DNA of 64,000 nt from Aspidapion aeneum (GCA_963576565.1 OY755046.1:66749583-66813582); one strand, 5' to 3'; shown: positions 34,462 to 49,400, counted from the first letter of the stretch. Notes: generated by a model from the sequence alone, not told the origin. Made by a program: numbers and translations.

Positions 34462-37400
34462 CTAAAAATAAAATATATTATTGGAATGTTAAATGATGAC
34501 AATAAAAATCTGAATACTCTAAAGGTTTGCAAAATACCTAGTAGAGCCTGTAGACTTGCAGAACACTGTGTCAGTCGTTCATCTGGGTCTGTCTGTGGGA
34601 AAAATACGCTGCTTGGAATTCCGTTGGATGCTGGTTCGAATCTAAATCCTACTGACATCAACAGTTCTTTCCAACCTGTCGCCGAGCCCACCTAAAATCA
34701 ATCGGTTTAAGAAAAACAGTAAAAGTGGTTCCACAAAATTGTACGAAGGATTTTAATTTACACTTAATTTCATTAAAAGAAAACAAAACAAACCTTATTT
34801 TCTATAGACTTCTGTGTAGTATACATAGCATTTTTCTGTCCTCTATGAATTCTTTGTAGACTTTTTTCCACCAAATGCAGAGTAACCCTAAGAGCGTCTC
34901 TAGACTTTTCAGGTACATGCAGTAGCTCACACAGAGCTTGACCCATAAGAGCGACTTTGTTTGAGAGTCTCACATTCAGACCAATCAAAACGAATCCTGC
35001 CCAATTTGCAGGATGAGCGAAATGTTTAGTGTGCTGCACAGTTTGCATTGCTTCTGTTAAAGCTCTTGCAGCTCTAGTACCTAGAAATATGTTACTGGTA
35101 AAGTGTGATTGTTCAAAATGTAAAAACATGAGGCTAGATTTTTCGTTATAACTTTTTTGGCGTAAGAGATTTTTAATTTCTTTCTTTTGTTTTTTAAAGA
35201 CAAGGAGTTTTTCCATTTATCGCATTTTAAAAAGTTTATTTTTTGCAAAAATTTATTTTTTTTAAATAGTCTTGATTTTTGTCAATTTTCAACTCTAATT
35301 AAAAAATATAAAAAATAATTTTGTAATCCAGTATAATACCTTATTTAAAAACCTCTACCTTTGTTTATTAGGCTTTATATAAATCATTAAAATCGGTAAA
35401 AAACTGACAAAGTTACACACAATCTTTTGACTACTTATTTCTAAAATCCGAACAATCGAAATACCTTGCAACATGGCAGAGTAAAATGCTCTGAGCAAAA
35501 TCTTTGTAGCAGTATCAGGGACTGGCCACAATGATACAAGGACCGTCTGAGCTCCTGCTGATAGAAGAGCTTTTACTAAGGTCACTAAACCTTCGGAATT
35601 GGCCCAGGTTCCATGTTGGTCCCTTGAATTAGAAGAGCTCACCTAAAAACAAAAGAATAAATAGATGCAATACATGAAAATTTTTAAGTTTTAAATTTGC
35701 TTACCACTACTAATTTTGCAGATAATTTCAGTGATGCGATGTCGGAAGCGCTCAGAAGAAACTCAGAGAGTGCAGGTAACTCAGCAGTCAATGACACCTC
35801 AGAGTGATCCTCATCTTCAGAATAGAGGTGTTTAGATTGTGACTGGTCCAAAACCTATTAAAAGAAGTCATGTGAGAACTTAGTTTCAGAAACTGGCTTA
35901 CATTAAAAAGACACTACAAGCACTGATACCATAGATTACCTCAGTAGGACTCAGAACGAGGCTACACAACTTCCAACTGACGTGCGTAGCAAAATGAATG
36001 CATTCAGCATCCTCAATTTGACTTAGAACTTGCTCCTTTGTAGCTAAGCTGCCCACTAAAGCTTGCGTTCTAAGCAACTCAGCTATAACATTAGCTTCGG
36101 ACTCCGATTGTGGCATATCTTTCCATCCATAGTGATCGGTCACTGAAGGCGGGAGTTTTGGATTTCCAACCACTAGACTTCTTACCTAAACATAAATTTT
36201 GATTATTATAAAAAAATGACCTGTTTGTATTCTACACTTTGCAACTTTCGGTCAACATTAAGCTGTATTTCTTTTCGCTTGGTAGGTTAGTCCCCATCGC
36301 CTCTTAAGGGCCAGGATCGGTGTATTTTTGACCAATAAGTCAAGGTGTGTACTTACATTCTGATCACTTGTTTGTCTTCTAGCCTTTCCTCCTTTCAGTG
36401 ACGTCAGGTTTGGTACGACTAATAACGAGAATCGCTCACAAAGATATTCAGAATTGTCATTGGAAGATCTTAGCATCGGGAATGGCACTAGATACAAGTC
36501 GTTTTCCAAAACAAGAATAAGCTCTCGACGGGTTGTGAAGGGTTTTGAATGAGTCCCAGCTAAATAAAAAAAAAGATAAATCATCAAACTTTAGGTTTAA
36601 TTTGTTTAGAATTTAAATTGAATGCTGATAAACTATTATCAAAGCCTTACATCAGCGTTTCCCAAACTAGGGCCCGCGGATCTCTCAAGGGTCCACTAGC
36701 AATGTCTTAGGGATCCTAAAACTACTTTACCACTAAATATAAGCAAAAAATATCGAAAAATCATAGAACATTGGATAATTAAATGCGCTTAAAAAAGTAT
36801 ATTCCGCCATTGAAATATTTGTTACAGACAGGCAAAATTTAAAATTTTCACAATTTTGTAACCTTTTTAAAAAAATTTGGAAAATTTTAACATTTGAAAT
36901 TTTTTTTGAAAACGTTTAGAATTTGTAAAACAACATTTTTTCAATCTTAAATATTTTTAAAACCATTAATAAGTTTGAATATTGATTTTAAAAAAATTAT
37001 AAATATAGGGGTTCTTATGTATTGACTAGCTGGGAATCCACAACAATATTCGAAAAACTTCAAGAAACGCTGCCTTAGATAATATACAGGGTGTCCCAAA
37101 TTGGGCACTTTTAGGGGGTTTAAGGTACTTCTAGGGGAGACAGAGAAAAACTGGCACGCATTGCGAGGCTCAAATTTCAAGAGAAGACTTATAGTGAAAA
37201 CCGCATTTTGAAATATCGTCTCGTCTTTGAGCTACGGGGGCTTTTTGAAAAGTCTGCATTTTGGAAGGGGGTCGATAACTTCGTTATTAATGGAAATTTT
37301 GATTTAGAGTAAATTGCAATTTTATAGATTTTGTCACGAGGAATTCACCCGCTAAATTAAATTTTAACTGTCACTTTTAGTTTTTGAGATATGACATAAA

Positions 37401-40400
37401 GTTGCATTTTTTCTTATGGAATGGCCTATATTTTAATTAATTTTCGAATTCGTCATTGAATTCTTTTCAAAATGATGTATTATATGTCATAGTTTGATTG
37501 AGCAGTTTAGGAAATATTCAGCTTTTTCACTTATTTCTAGTGCGCTATGATTTCTTGCTGAGGAAGGTCAAAGCACTCCAGTATTTTTATTATACACACA
37601 GTCAAAAATATAGTAAGCCTGGTTTGGAAAAATTATAATTCAGCTGACGGTCCTCAAAGCCTAGTTATAAAAAGTAACAAAAATGATACATATTTCAAAA
37701 TAAAATTAAAACGCTTTTGTGCAAAATAATTTCATATAAAAGCGTAATGTCAAATTGTTTAAACAATTGAAAACAATGACAAAACGTCAAGGCGCAAGGG
37801 CAGCTTGATTTGCATAGTATAAGACAACAAAACTATAGGAGCATTGAAGTAGGATTTGACCGCAAGGCTTTCACGTCAATCGCGCATGACGTCATTCAAC
37901 GCACACTAGACAAAAATAAAAAACTTTAATTATCTCTGAAACCGCACAATCAAACTATGACATATAATACATCATTTTAAAAAGAATTCAATGACAAAAT
38001 CGAAAATTAATTAAAATATAGGCCATTCCATAAGAAAAAATGCAACTTTATGTCATATCTCAAAAACTCAAAGTGACAGTTAAAATTTAATTTAACGGGT
38101 GAATTCCTCGTTACAAAGTCTATAAAACTGCAATTTACAATAAATCAAAATTTCCATTAATAACGAAGTTATAGACCCCCTTCCAAAATGCAGACTTTTC
38201 AAAAAGCCCCCGTAGCTCAAAGACGAGACGATATTTCAAAATGCGGTTTTCACTATAAGTCTTCTCTTGAAATTTGAGCCTCGCAATGCGTGGTCAGTTT
38301 TTCTCTGTCTCCCTTAGAAGTACCTTAAACCCCCTAAAAGTGCCCAATTTGGGACACCCTGTACATAATCTTAACTTACCTTTGACAGACAGATATTCCT
38401 CAAAAGGTTGTATCAAAAGCTGATAAAGAGCATGCAAGCAGCTGGGACCTTTCCATGCTTGCCTTTTTGGTACCCTAGTAGACCCTTGTGCACTACCACT
38501 CGACCTGGAAGAAATGGAAAATATCAAGTTAATTCATCTATACCCTTAGAACAAAAACAAAGTATGAAAGGGTCAATTTTACGTACCTAGTACTACCTTG
38601 TAAAGATGCCACTGAACCTCCTACACTTCCCAAGGAAAATAATGAACTAAGACTGTAATTACTAGAGTTCATAACATGTGATCTGTTGACCATTCTAAGA
38701 AAACCTAAAATAGATAAAAATTGAATTGAATAATTCTATAACAATTATCTTCTTAACTAGAGTATTATAACCACCATTACCTGGTCTATCCATTAAGTTA
38801 TCGTCCATGTATGTATCCTCGTTGATCGTTCCACAAGATGGTGCTAACTCCAATCCTAAACTATCCCTCACAGAAGTTAGCAGTTTCTCCAAAACGCCTG
38901 TTCCATTTGGGATAGGATCTATGCTTTCCAGATGACTTTGAGTTTCTAGCAGAGATACTGAGTGGAACTTTACCACACCTAGATAAAAACATAAATTATA
39001 AAGTTGATTTACTAGTTAAAGTTTTTGACTCATGGTTGCAACAAAATTTGTTTATTTTTAACCATAGAATTACCTTTGTTAGGCAAAATTAGCCATCCAT
39101 ACAACCAACCAGCAGCTATACTGTAATATAAGGTTATTGCTCTCTGTCGGTTAACAATTTCTTTAATGTTTTCTAAATTTGGTACAAATGGTGTTTCCAA
39201 TTTCCCATTTTTGCCTTGCTTAGGTTTAATAGTATCATCGGCATCAGGTCTATCTGCAGTTAAGTCTATAAAAGCACTATTGCGCCATCTCTCTGCTGCG
39301 ACCAAGGCATCATCAGGCTTGTTTAAGGCTAAAAAGACACAATCATTTACAAGATCTGGAAGGAATAGATAAATAATTTACGAGTATATTACTCTAAGGA
39401 CTATATTAACTAAATCTATTAAATGAACATTTTTAAACTACTAACTGACTAATTAAAAATCTAGAAGGGCTTGATAATTATTACTAATAACTAAATTCAT
39501 TAAATAAACATTTTTGAAATACTTACCGACTAAAATCCGTTGTAAAACTTGGTAACTTGAGCTCTGGAGGTCTCTTATAGACGACTTATATTCAGTATAA
39601 TTTCTTGCATCCTTTTTAATGTTATCCAACAAATGAGTGGCAATTTCTAACTGTTTCTGCGCTTCTTCTAATTCATTGTTTGCATAAAGAGCCAAACTCA
39701 GTCGATTTCTTATTTTGGCCTAAAAATCAATTAGAATATCTACATCTGCAATATATATATATACCAGTATATATCAAAGATTCAAGGATAAAAACAAAAT
39801 TAAAAGCATAAAACACTAAGCCATTTATATTTTATTTATTTTTACCTCTTCCTCTCTTCTCCCTAAGCCTTCGGCAATGCACAAGCCTTGACTCAAATAC
39901 GTCACAGCTTGGCTTTTGTTTCCCAAAAGCTGGTGCACTCGTCCCAGTGAGCTGTAAGCTGCCACTTTGGCAGTTTGATCATTAGTACTCATCGCGATTG
40001 ATAGATGTTGTTCTTGGTAGCGTACTGCTTCGTCTAGGTTGCCTAGTTTCTCAAAGACGTTACCTAAAATCACAATTAGAAGCGAAATTATAAACCCTTA
40101 TTTTATTTTCTTTCATTGACGATATTATCATTGTCACAAAACTTGTGTAAACGACCCTGAATTTTAGGAATACGCCTTATTTTTAGCTTGTTTAAGCTAA
40201 GAAACTAGCTAATTGTTAAAATGTGTAATTTTGTTACAAAGAAATAAATTATCTTGGACACATCGTGGATACAACATGGTTAACAAAGGGATCCTAACCT
40301 ATATTTCCACATGCTTTGCTTTGCAAACTAGGCATATCCAGTTGTTCTGCTAACTCTAAATTGTGTTGGTAGTACCTTAAAGCTGTTAAGTAATCTCCCA

Positions 40401-43400
40401 TTTGTTGGTAAACCGTACCCAGAGCACTTAGAGACTCAGATTCCATGATTTTGTCATCTACAAAAGATAAGTAAGTATAATTTTAATAGAAAAACTTCAC
40501 CTATGCATGAATCTTTAGATATTATGGAAGATAATTTACAAGAACTGCTAAGTAAAGAACAGGTCGTAGAATTGGTTACTTACTGAGATCCACAGCAATG
40601 TTTCTTTGGTGTTCCAAACAAGATACAGCTTGTTCATAGTTTCCCAAGTTAGCATGCAGTTGGCCCAATTCCCCATATGCTGCAGCTTTTGAGTCTGGTG
40701 AGCCCAGTTCGTGAGAGACCACCAAACGCTTTTCCAGACACACCAAAGCTTGCTGAAGGTTGCCCAAGGTTTTTTGAGAATGACCTGTTAAAAAAAAACA
40801 ATGTACAAAGTTTGCAACGTGCAGAGAACTGCTACTTATTAAAATAATAAATGCTAATCTACCTAATCCTCGATATGCTCTCTCCTGATCTCTAGCACTC
40901 TTCATCTTGCTCGCAAGACTCAAATATTGATCGTGACATCTAGCAGCTTCCTCGGATTCACCCAATGCATCGTAGCAATCTCCAAGGTTGCCATAAGCTC
41001 GACCGCGGTCGAGTTGTGCGATGGTGCTGTTTAGTCGTTCCAGTGTTGTCAGTTGTTGTTCGAAGTAGGAGATTGCATCCTCGTAGCGCGCCATGTTTAA
41101 TCTAAAAGTGGAAAGACTTTAATTTTTGATGAATGTTTAGATATAATTATTAAAATTTTTAAAAGACCTTGATCAGTGAAGTACCTAAAAATATGTCACT
41201 GGTAAAGTGTGATTGATTAAAACGTGAAAACATGAGGTTAGATTTTTCAATATATTTTTTTTTATTTTTGAGTTTTTTAATTTTTATCTTTGGTTTTTTA
41301 AGGAAAAGATGTTCCCCCTTTAAGCTAATTTAAAAAAAATTATTGTTTAAAAATTTTTTTATTTTTTTAATAGTCTTTAATTTTGTCAATTTTAAACTTT
41401 AATTAAAAAATCGAAAAAATAATTTTGTAAGCTAATATAGTACTTTTTTTAAAAGGCTCTACTTTTTCTGATAAAACCCAGTACAAGTCATTAAAATCGG
41501 TTTGAAACTGACGAAGTTAGACCCTATTTTTTGACTACGTGTTTCTAAAATTCGAACAATCAAGCAGTTAGGTGAAATAATTCAGGTATATTTACCTAGC
41601 GATCCCTAAGTTTCCATAAGCCTGTGCTTCCACTGCAAGATCCTGAAGTTCCTGAGCTCTTTCAAGTTGTTCCTGGTAACATTTTACCGCGTGTGTGTAA
41701 TTTCCCAGTGCCATATGTACCGCCCCTAAAAAAAAGAGAATTGTTGTGGAAAAATAACAAACGACATGGCTAAACAAAATTGGAATGGATAGAGATAAAA
41801 AGAACATAAGTTATATTTATTTCTTACCGAGGTTTCCATGAGCTTTGCACTCTCCACTTAGCTCTGATATCTCCTGCCTTAATGTAAGTTCCTGAGTGTG
41901 ATACCCTAGAGCCTTATCCATGCGTTTAAGCATCCTGTGCGCGGTACCCAATGCGCCGCACGCAGTAGCCTCCATCGTTCTATCTCTGTTGCTCCTCGCT
42001 AAAGCCAGTTGTCTGTGATACATCTTGACTGCTTCCTCAGTTTCTCCCATTTTAACTAGAACGTCACCGATATTACCCAATGCTCGGAATTTGCCTGAAA
42101 AATAGAACACACTGTAAAGCCTACATAGGCTGGTTAAGTCCAGCCGAAAAATTCATATTTTGCTTAGACGAGAGCTGATATTAAAAGGCACTTTACATTT
42201 TGTTACAAATACCTATATTTTCATTTTCAAACTTTAGTACAAAATTCGCAAAAACAAAGCAATGTCAATAGAATATTTTCAATAATAACATCGATTAACA
42301 ATTTCAAACATTTAAACACAATTTTTCTTAGAGTCTAACCACCAGTGGCGTATATAGAAAAAAGTTTCGGGGTGGGCCCGAGACAGTTTTGGGGGGGGGG
42401 CCGAGACCTCATGAGGCTGTATTTTATGCTATTTTATGTTTGTATTCATGAAATAAGTGGAAAATATCCAAAAAAATCTTAGCTTCGGGGGGGCCCGGGC
42501 CCCTCAGGCCCACCCATATATACGCCACTGCTAACCACAATATAGTTTTTAATTTGGGTCTAGCACATAATTGATCAATTCAAGTTTAAAAGGCATATTA
42601 TTTCCTTTTAAACCCCAAAAACACTGGTATTAAAGTCTAGGTTTTACAATTTCCTATAAAAAATTACCTCACCAAATAATGTCCAGGAGCTACCATAAGA
42701 ATTACTGTCTCTTGTATCTAAGGCACCATTTTACCTTTCAGTATCAATTTTCTTGCTCCAAAAATGTCTCGTTTCTCTTATGATTTATATATTTACTACT
42801 AAAAGTTTTTATGCAGTTCTACAACTTGCATCTTGTTACGTAAAATACTGATTTTTAACTTTTTCTAAATTACTTCACTACTAGGAGTTTTTAATGTTAA
42901 TACTCATCTTTTATATGTTAATACTGCGTTTTTGATACTTTTCTTTTTTTTTCTTTTTAGTTAATAGTTTCACTGCGTTTTTAAGGCTGATTTTTAATAA
43001 TCGCGACTCGTCTTTTTATATCCAAAAATCTGTTGTTTTATAAGGCACATGTTCAAAACTATTTCGACAAATTTGAATAACAAGGTAATAAATATTAATC
43101 TGGTGACAGGTTTAACCTATTTCTCCAGAAGTGTGCTCAATTAATTTGTTATTTTTTTAATATTTTTAATTTCGAGGAAAAACAATAATTCAGCCACCTG
43201 TTTTGTGTGTTTTGCTCATCAAGAAAATAGGTCAACAATTAAAAATTATTTAATATAAGTAATTTTGTATCCTGTACCGACTAAGTGTTTTTGGTAAGAT
43301 ACTTTACTAATTTAAAATGAATTATTATTTTGTTTTTTTTTAAACATTCTTGATCTATTTAGTTCACAGGTGTTGCTAAATTTGAGCACCTATTTGGTTT

Positions 43401-46400
43401 ATTAAATGATTTAATAATTTTAGTTTTAAACCTTTGCGCGTTTTGATCGAATGGTCGGTCGTCTAAAGTGTGTGCCAAATAAATAGTGACTTGTTCCTTA
43501 TTGATGAATAATACTTAAAGTGATTACTATTGTACAACAATGTGAATATTTAGTGCATGGCCAAAGGTTAGTTTTATTTTTCTTTTAAGTAGGTTCCACA
43601 TTTTTACTTTGTTGATAAAGAGTTTTTTTTTAGAGACTTGATTTCTTATTGGTTGCTTTTAAAACAATTTATCATCTTTCTTTCTCGGTTAAATAAAGTT
43701 TGTGTGCTGCCTGTTAAAACTTTGAAACCCTTATAATTTAGGCTCATCACAATACACAAGCTTCAAACTATCGAAAAGATTGAGCAAAGCAAGTCCAGCA
43801 ACGTGCTAAGGACTGCGATAGACAGAAAATCAGGATGAAAGCAGTACCTAATCATAAATAAAGTAGCAACTAGCAAAAGAAACTTACCAGCCAAATTATT
43901 TGTCATGTGAGCAATAGCCAAAAAGTACTTTTGACACTCTAAAGAGGTATCCAACTGCCCCAGAGCTAGATGAGCGAGACCCAGATTGCAGTAGGCTCGT
44001 CCCATATTCATTTTGTCTTGCAGGTCTTTGGCCAAGACCAGATCTTGATCGTAGTACCTCACTGCCTCCCTGTAGTTTCCGATGCAGTAGTGGGCATAGC
44101 CTAAAGATAATTTAGTAAATTAGTTTTTGTTAAATTGGGAAATTTAGAAGCTGCAACCATATCTGGCCTGAAAGGCAGAAGAGCTGTTGTAGGTCACGGA
44201 TTAGTTTGTTTTTTTTTATTTGTAATTGATCTTTTCATTGATCGATATGTATAGCAGTTTATTTTCGCCTGCTCTTGTTATGGTTTCTCTCATATCTCGG
44301 TAGATGGCGCTTCTTGCGAGAGTTTTCTTCGAACAAGGTTAGCAGTTTTTAAACAAACACAAACAACCAAGTACCAAGCCAGGAATCGAACCCGGACCGC
44401 TGGTGTGGGAAACAAACATTGGTACCACTACAACACGACGGCGAATTTCTCACTATTTACATAGGATTAGAGACAAACCCGTCTAGTTAACTTCGTAACA
44501 GTGTCACATTGACTAAGCAGTGTTCTGAGGAGTCCCATAAGGACGAAACTTCACGTTTCATAGTTATTGACTTCGTGGTTACCTAAGAAATGACAGGCCT
44601 TTGCTTCCCCTTCCACGTCGCTTAGTTCCTGGGACAGCATAAGGTATTGTTCGTAGAATGGTATTGCTTCGCCAAATTCGCTTCTTGAGCTGAGGCAATT
44701 GGCCATGTTTAGTAATGCACAGGCTTCACCTGCTGTATCCTTAAGTTCCCTTGCTATGCCTGGAAAGAATAGAATAGTTTCTTTCATTTGTACAAAAACT
44801 GGAAAGTAATCAATAATTATTTATTAAAAAGGTAAGATAAGCCCAAGATTATGATCTCCAGGCATAAGTGCATCCAGGGGTGGCGGGTGAGGTCACTGTA
44901 TAACCAAGTTCCTTCGGCGGGGGGCTCGAAGCCTAAGGATTTTTTTAGATATTTTGTACAAATTTCATTGTTAAAATAATAAAATACCTCTTGAACCAAC
45001 CGAACCGAACCGAACCCCCCCGCAGAGATATTCCTGGGTGTGCTACTGTTCAGGAAATGCGGTATACTTTTTTTTGAATTTGTGACGTCAATGACGATCA
45101 GCAGAGTACACGCACCTTGGAGGCTCGAGAAGAGGTACAAAATCCACATCCCAGACAGGGAAGCGTCGCAAAGAGACGAAATGATGTTTGAGGAGAGCAC
45201 TTTAGTTTGCTACACAGATGGATCCAAACTATCAGAGAGGCAAACCACAGGAGCGGGAGTATACGTGGAAAAACTAGAAGTTCAGAAGAGCTACTCGCTC
45301 GGTGAGCAGGCTACTGTTTTTCAAGCAGAAGTTTACGCCATAATAATGGCGGCAACCCTAGAAAAAGTTCGGAACAGCGAAGAGGAGCTTATATATATGT
45401 GCTCTGACAGTCAAGTCACCCTGAAGGCGCTAAACGCACCCAAGATTGCTGACGGCTTGGTGGAAGAATGCGCAGAGGCGCTGGAGACCCTAAGCGATGG
45501 CAAACGGGTGACGCTGGTTTGGGTTCCGGGACATACGGGGGTACCAGGCAACGAGAAGGCGGATGAACTCGCACGACTCGGGGCAGGAACCGCCTATGTA
45601 GGACCGGAGCCACTTTTGGGCGTGACAAAAAGACAAGTGCAAAGCGGACTCAACAAATGGGCCCAGGACGCGCTATTAAACTCCTGGAAAACAGGAACGG
45701 GTTGCAGACAAACCAGAGAATTCGTAGACCGTCCAAAAGCGACCAGAATTAGATGGATGCTGGGACGGACACGAAAAGACCTCGGACTGCTGATAGGTAA
45801 TCTAACCGGACATAACCGGTTGAGGAGGCACATGACACGTATAGGAGTCGAGAATGACCCTACCTGCCAGCCTGTGGACAGGAAGAAAAGACATCAAGAC
45901 ACCTCGTGGCAGAATGCAAGGCCTGCGCAAGGATGAGACAACAGGCACTCGGAGCGCCAACTCTGAGCGAGGAAGAACTGCACATGCTCAAATGGGCAGA
46001 CTTACTGGACTTTGTAAAGAGAACAGGAAGGCCCAATGAGTTACCCGACCATCAAAGGGAAGTGCAGTGAGTGGGTTAAGGGACAGACTTGGGGCATGGC
46101 AAAAAGGGCCTACTCTGGCCTACTTGTCAGACCTGCGGGTCAACCCCCCCACTACTACTACTACTACTTTTGAATTTGTGTGACTTACCCAAATGTGCTC
46201 TATAGTGCAAGAGGGCCATGTCGTGTGCACCGAGTGCTTGGTAAGCGACTGCCAAGTTTCCATGCGTGCTGGCTTCGGAACTCCTATCGTGCACCTCCTA
46301 ATAAAAAACCAAAAGACCGAGATTTACTAAATAGGTTTTGGTGTGGGCTTCTAAGGGTTTAGGTATAAGTTTTTTCTAAACGGTTTAAGTAAGAAGAATT

Positions 46401-49400
46401 TTCTATTATTGTTATTTTGATAGGGATTAATGTATCTCCATAGTTTGATATTTGTACTTTAGATAAGCAAGGCTTTGTCAATGTATACTATTGTATTCTG
46501 ACTAATAAAGCTAATTTTGATTGATTGATTGATTGATTGAAAAATTTAACGATAATTGAGTGAATTACTTATATTTATAATTCTAAAAAGTTTTGTATTT
46601 ACCTATTATCAAATTTTAAATAAAAAAAAATAGATTAACAAAGTAGTTAATGTTTGAAAATTTGAATGAGGTAGACCACCATTGAAGGTAGTTTAATATT
46701 TACTACGATTTTTAGTCAGAATCCGAAAAATTCAAATTTGAGAGTATTGAAAATAAGTTTTTCATGTTTACTAAAGTTTTCTTGTTTTAGCCGTTCTATA
46801 TCCATTTTCAAGAAAAATGATCTTACGATTCAAATTCCAGGACATTTCCTTTCCAGGCATGTTAAAGCAAAAAATTCAATTTTTCGAAACTAATGCATAT
46901 TTAAACTATAAAACCAAACCTCAGTCTTAAACTAAGGCATTAGTAAATATCGGTGAAGAAGTTTACAACATGGTAGCAATGACCATGCAATGACTGATGT
47001 AGGACATACCTTGCTAATAGTCAACTCCTGCTTATGATATTTGATAGCTGATTCATAGAATCCTCCCGCAGAATAGGCGTTACCGATATTCCCGTAAGCT
47101 CGTCCCATACCGGCACGATCATTTAGACTTCTAGCTACAGCTAAATGAGCTTGATGAAGCTTGAGTGCAGCGTCATATTCACCTAAAAAAAATATGAAGT
47201 TTACCAATTTTTAAATTCAGAAAAAGAAAGGGAAACTTCTTTCTAAGGATTTAGTATAAAACTCGGAACATTTTGTCGAGGTTTTAAAAGGGATTAAATT
47301 AGATCCTGACGATAGATTTGTAAGTTTTGATGTAGAAAGTCTGTAAACCAACGTGCCAATAAACGAGTCACTTAGTATCATCAAAAACAAAATACAAACT
47401 GATGATACACTTCACGAGAGAACAACGCTATCGATAGAAGTTGGACGTCTGTCTCCGTAACTCTAACTTTTCAAGTGAAAGTTTTATGCGCAAAATGATG
47501 GACTCTCAATGGGTCCGTCTCTTTCGCCAGTGCTAGCAAACCTCTACATGGAGTGGTTCGAGGACCATGCGATCAACACAGCAAGAGTCAAATCAAAACT
47601 ATGGCTACGATACATGGATGACACACACACACATTATATGGTCGGAAAATCATGACGAACTACAGAATTTTCTACACCATCTGAACGGTATTCAACCAAC
47701 AATCAAATGCACCATGGAAATTGAAAAAGATTCGGCCTTACCATTTTTTGGATGTTCTTGTCAAACTATTAGACCAAAACATTCAAACCACTGTATATAG
47801 GAAACCTACATACACGGGACAGTACCTAAATTTTAAGTCTAATCATTCTGTTGCTGCAAACAAGGAGTTATAAGAAGTTTGCATTTAAGAGTCGTAAATA
47901 TTTGTAGTAATAATAAAGAATTAACCCCAGAAATTAACAACATTAAAAAAGACTTACAACAGAATCTCTCTAAAATTATAAACAAAACAAATGTAGCAAA
48001 TTCTTAAAATAATAATCCGTTGGTTGTTATTAACATTCCATATGTTCAAGGGATTTCAGAAAACATAAGACGAATAGCCAAGCAATATAATATAAAAACA
48101 GTATTTTCATCGGGAAATACAATAAGGAATTTTGTAACTAAAACAAAACCAGAAAATCACTAAAATAATAAGGAATGTATTTACCAAATCCTGTGTGAAT
48201 GTGGTAAATCATATGTAGATGAAACGAAACGCCCTCTTCAGGTTAGAGTAAATGAACATCTAAAAAGTACCCAATTGCGGGATATTGAAAAATCCGGTTT
48301 AGCGGATCATGCATCGTCAAATGATCACAGGATTTAGTGGTCAGAAGCTAAAGTTTTGCATAAGGAGTTGCATTGGCGAAAACGAAAGTTCATTGAAACT
48401 GCGTTCATAATGCAAAATAAAGAAGTTTTCAGTCAAGCAAGCACGGACATACCAAACATATGGAAACCACTCCTTAAGGAAAACAGGCGTCTTAGGATTA
48501 AGAAGGGGCAGGCCGTCACAGGTGACAGCACACCAAGTAGTAGCCTAGAGACTAGATTGTATAGTTTACACTTAAAAACGGTTAGAGGTACTTACTAACC
48601 GAAACGTCGTGTTTAAAATAAATAAAGACAATGGAAGTCCAAAATTTTATTTCTATTCAGTATAAATTACTAACCTAGGAGTTGATACACAATTCCTAAA
48701 TTGGAGCACGCTCTTCCTTCACCAATCTTATCTCTGGTAGTCAATGCAACATCGAGTTGCCGCTCGTGCCATGTTTTCGCTTGCTGATAATCGCCCGCGC
48801 ATCGCGCAGCGTGACCCAGACCTGCGTATGCGCGCGCTTCTACTGACCTGTCAAAATAAAGACATATGTCAATGTCATATAGGTGATAAAATATCGTGTG
48901 GGGTATTGATTTATACTAAATTGAGGTCGAGGATTATGAATTTGAGGATGGATTTGAAATAAATGGTTTTATAATGTTAAACGTACTTGTCTCCAATAGC
49001 CTGAGCAATCCTGAGGACTTTTTCATGGAACATTATGGCTTGAGCAAAATTTCTTTTGTAGTGATGACTAGATCCCAGGTTACTGTAGGCGCGGGCTTCT
49101 TCTACCTGTACAAAAGTTTATACACATTTTTAGGGATATCAGGAATATAAAAGGTTTCTTTTAATTTATCTTACAAAGGTAGAGTCTTGAAGATATATAG
49201 TAAGAAAAAAAAATAAAACTTTAGTTTTTAATATTAAATTCTATGTCTCCTGGCATACTTAAATACTATCCTAAAAGGCATAAACTAAATGTCACTTTGA
49301 CAGGTCGGTTTAAAATTAAACTGTCGCCCCAGCAATATTTTCCCAATTTTTTTTTTAGTTTCTTTCTTGAAAAGTCCTAAATTTTTTATAAATATTTACT

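Noticed and set aside
44380..44455. tRNA gene on the minus strand
   Set aside because: A- and B-box-like words exist, but the acceptor stem does not close and the sequence runs into a SINE body with an A-rich tail.
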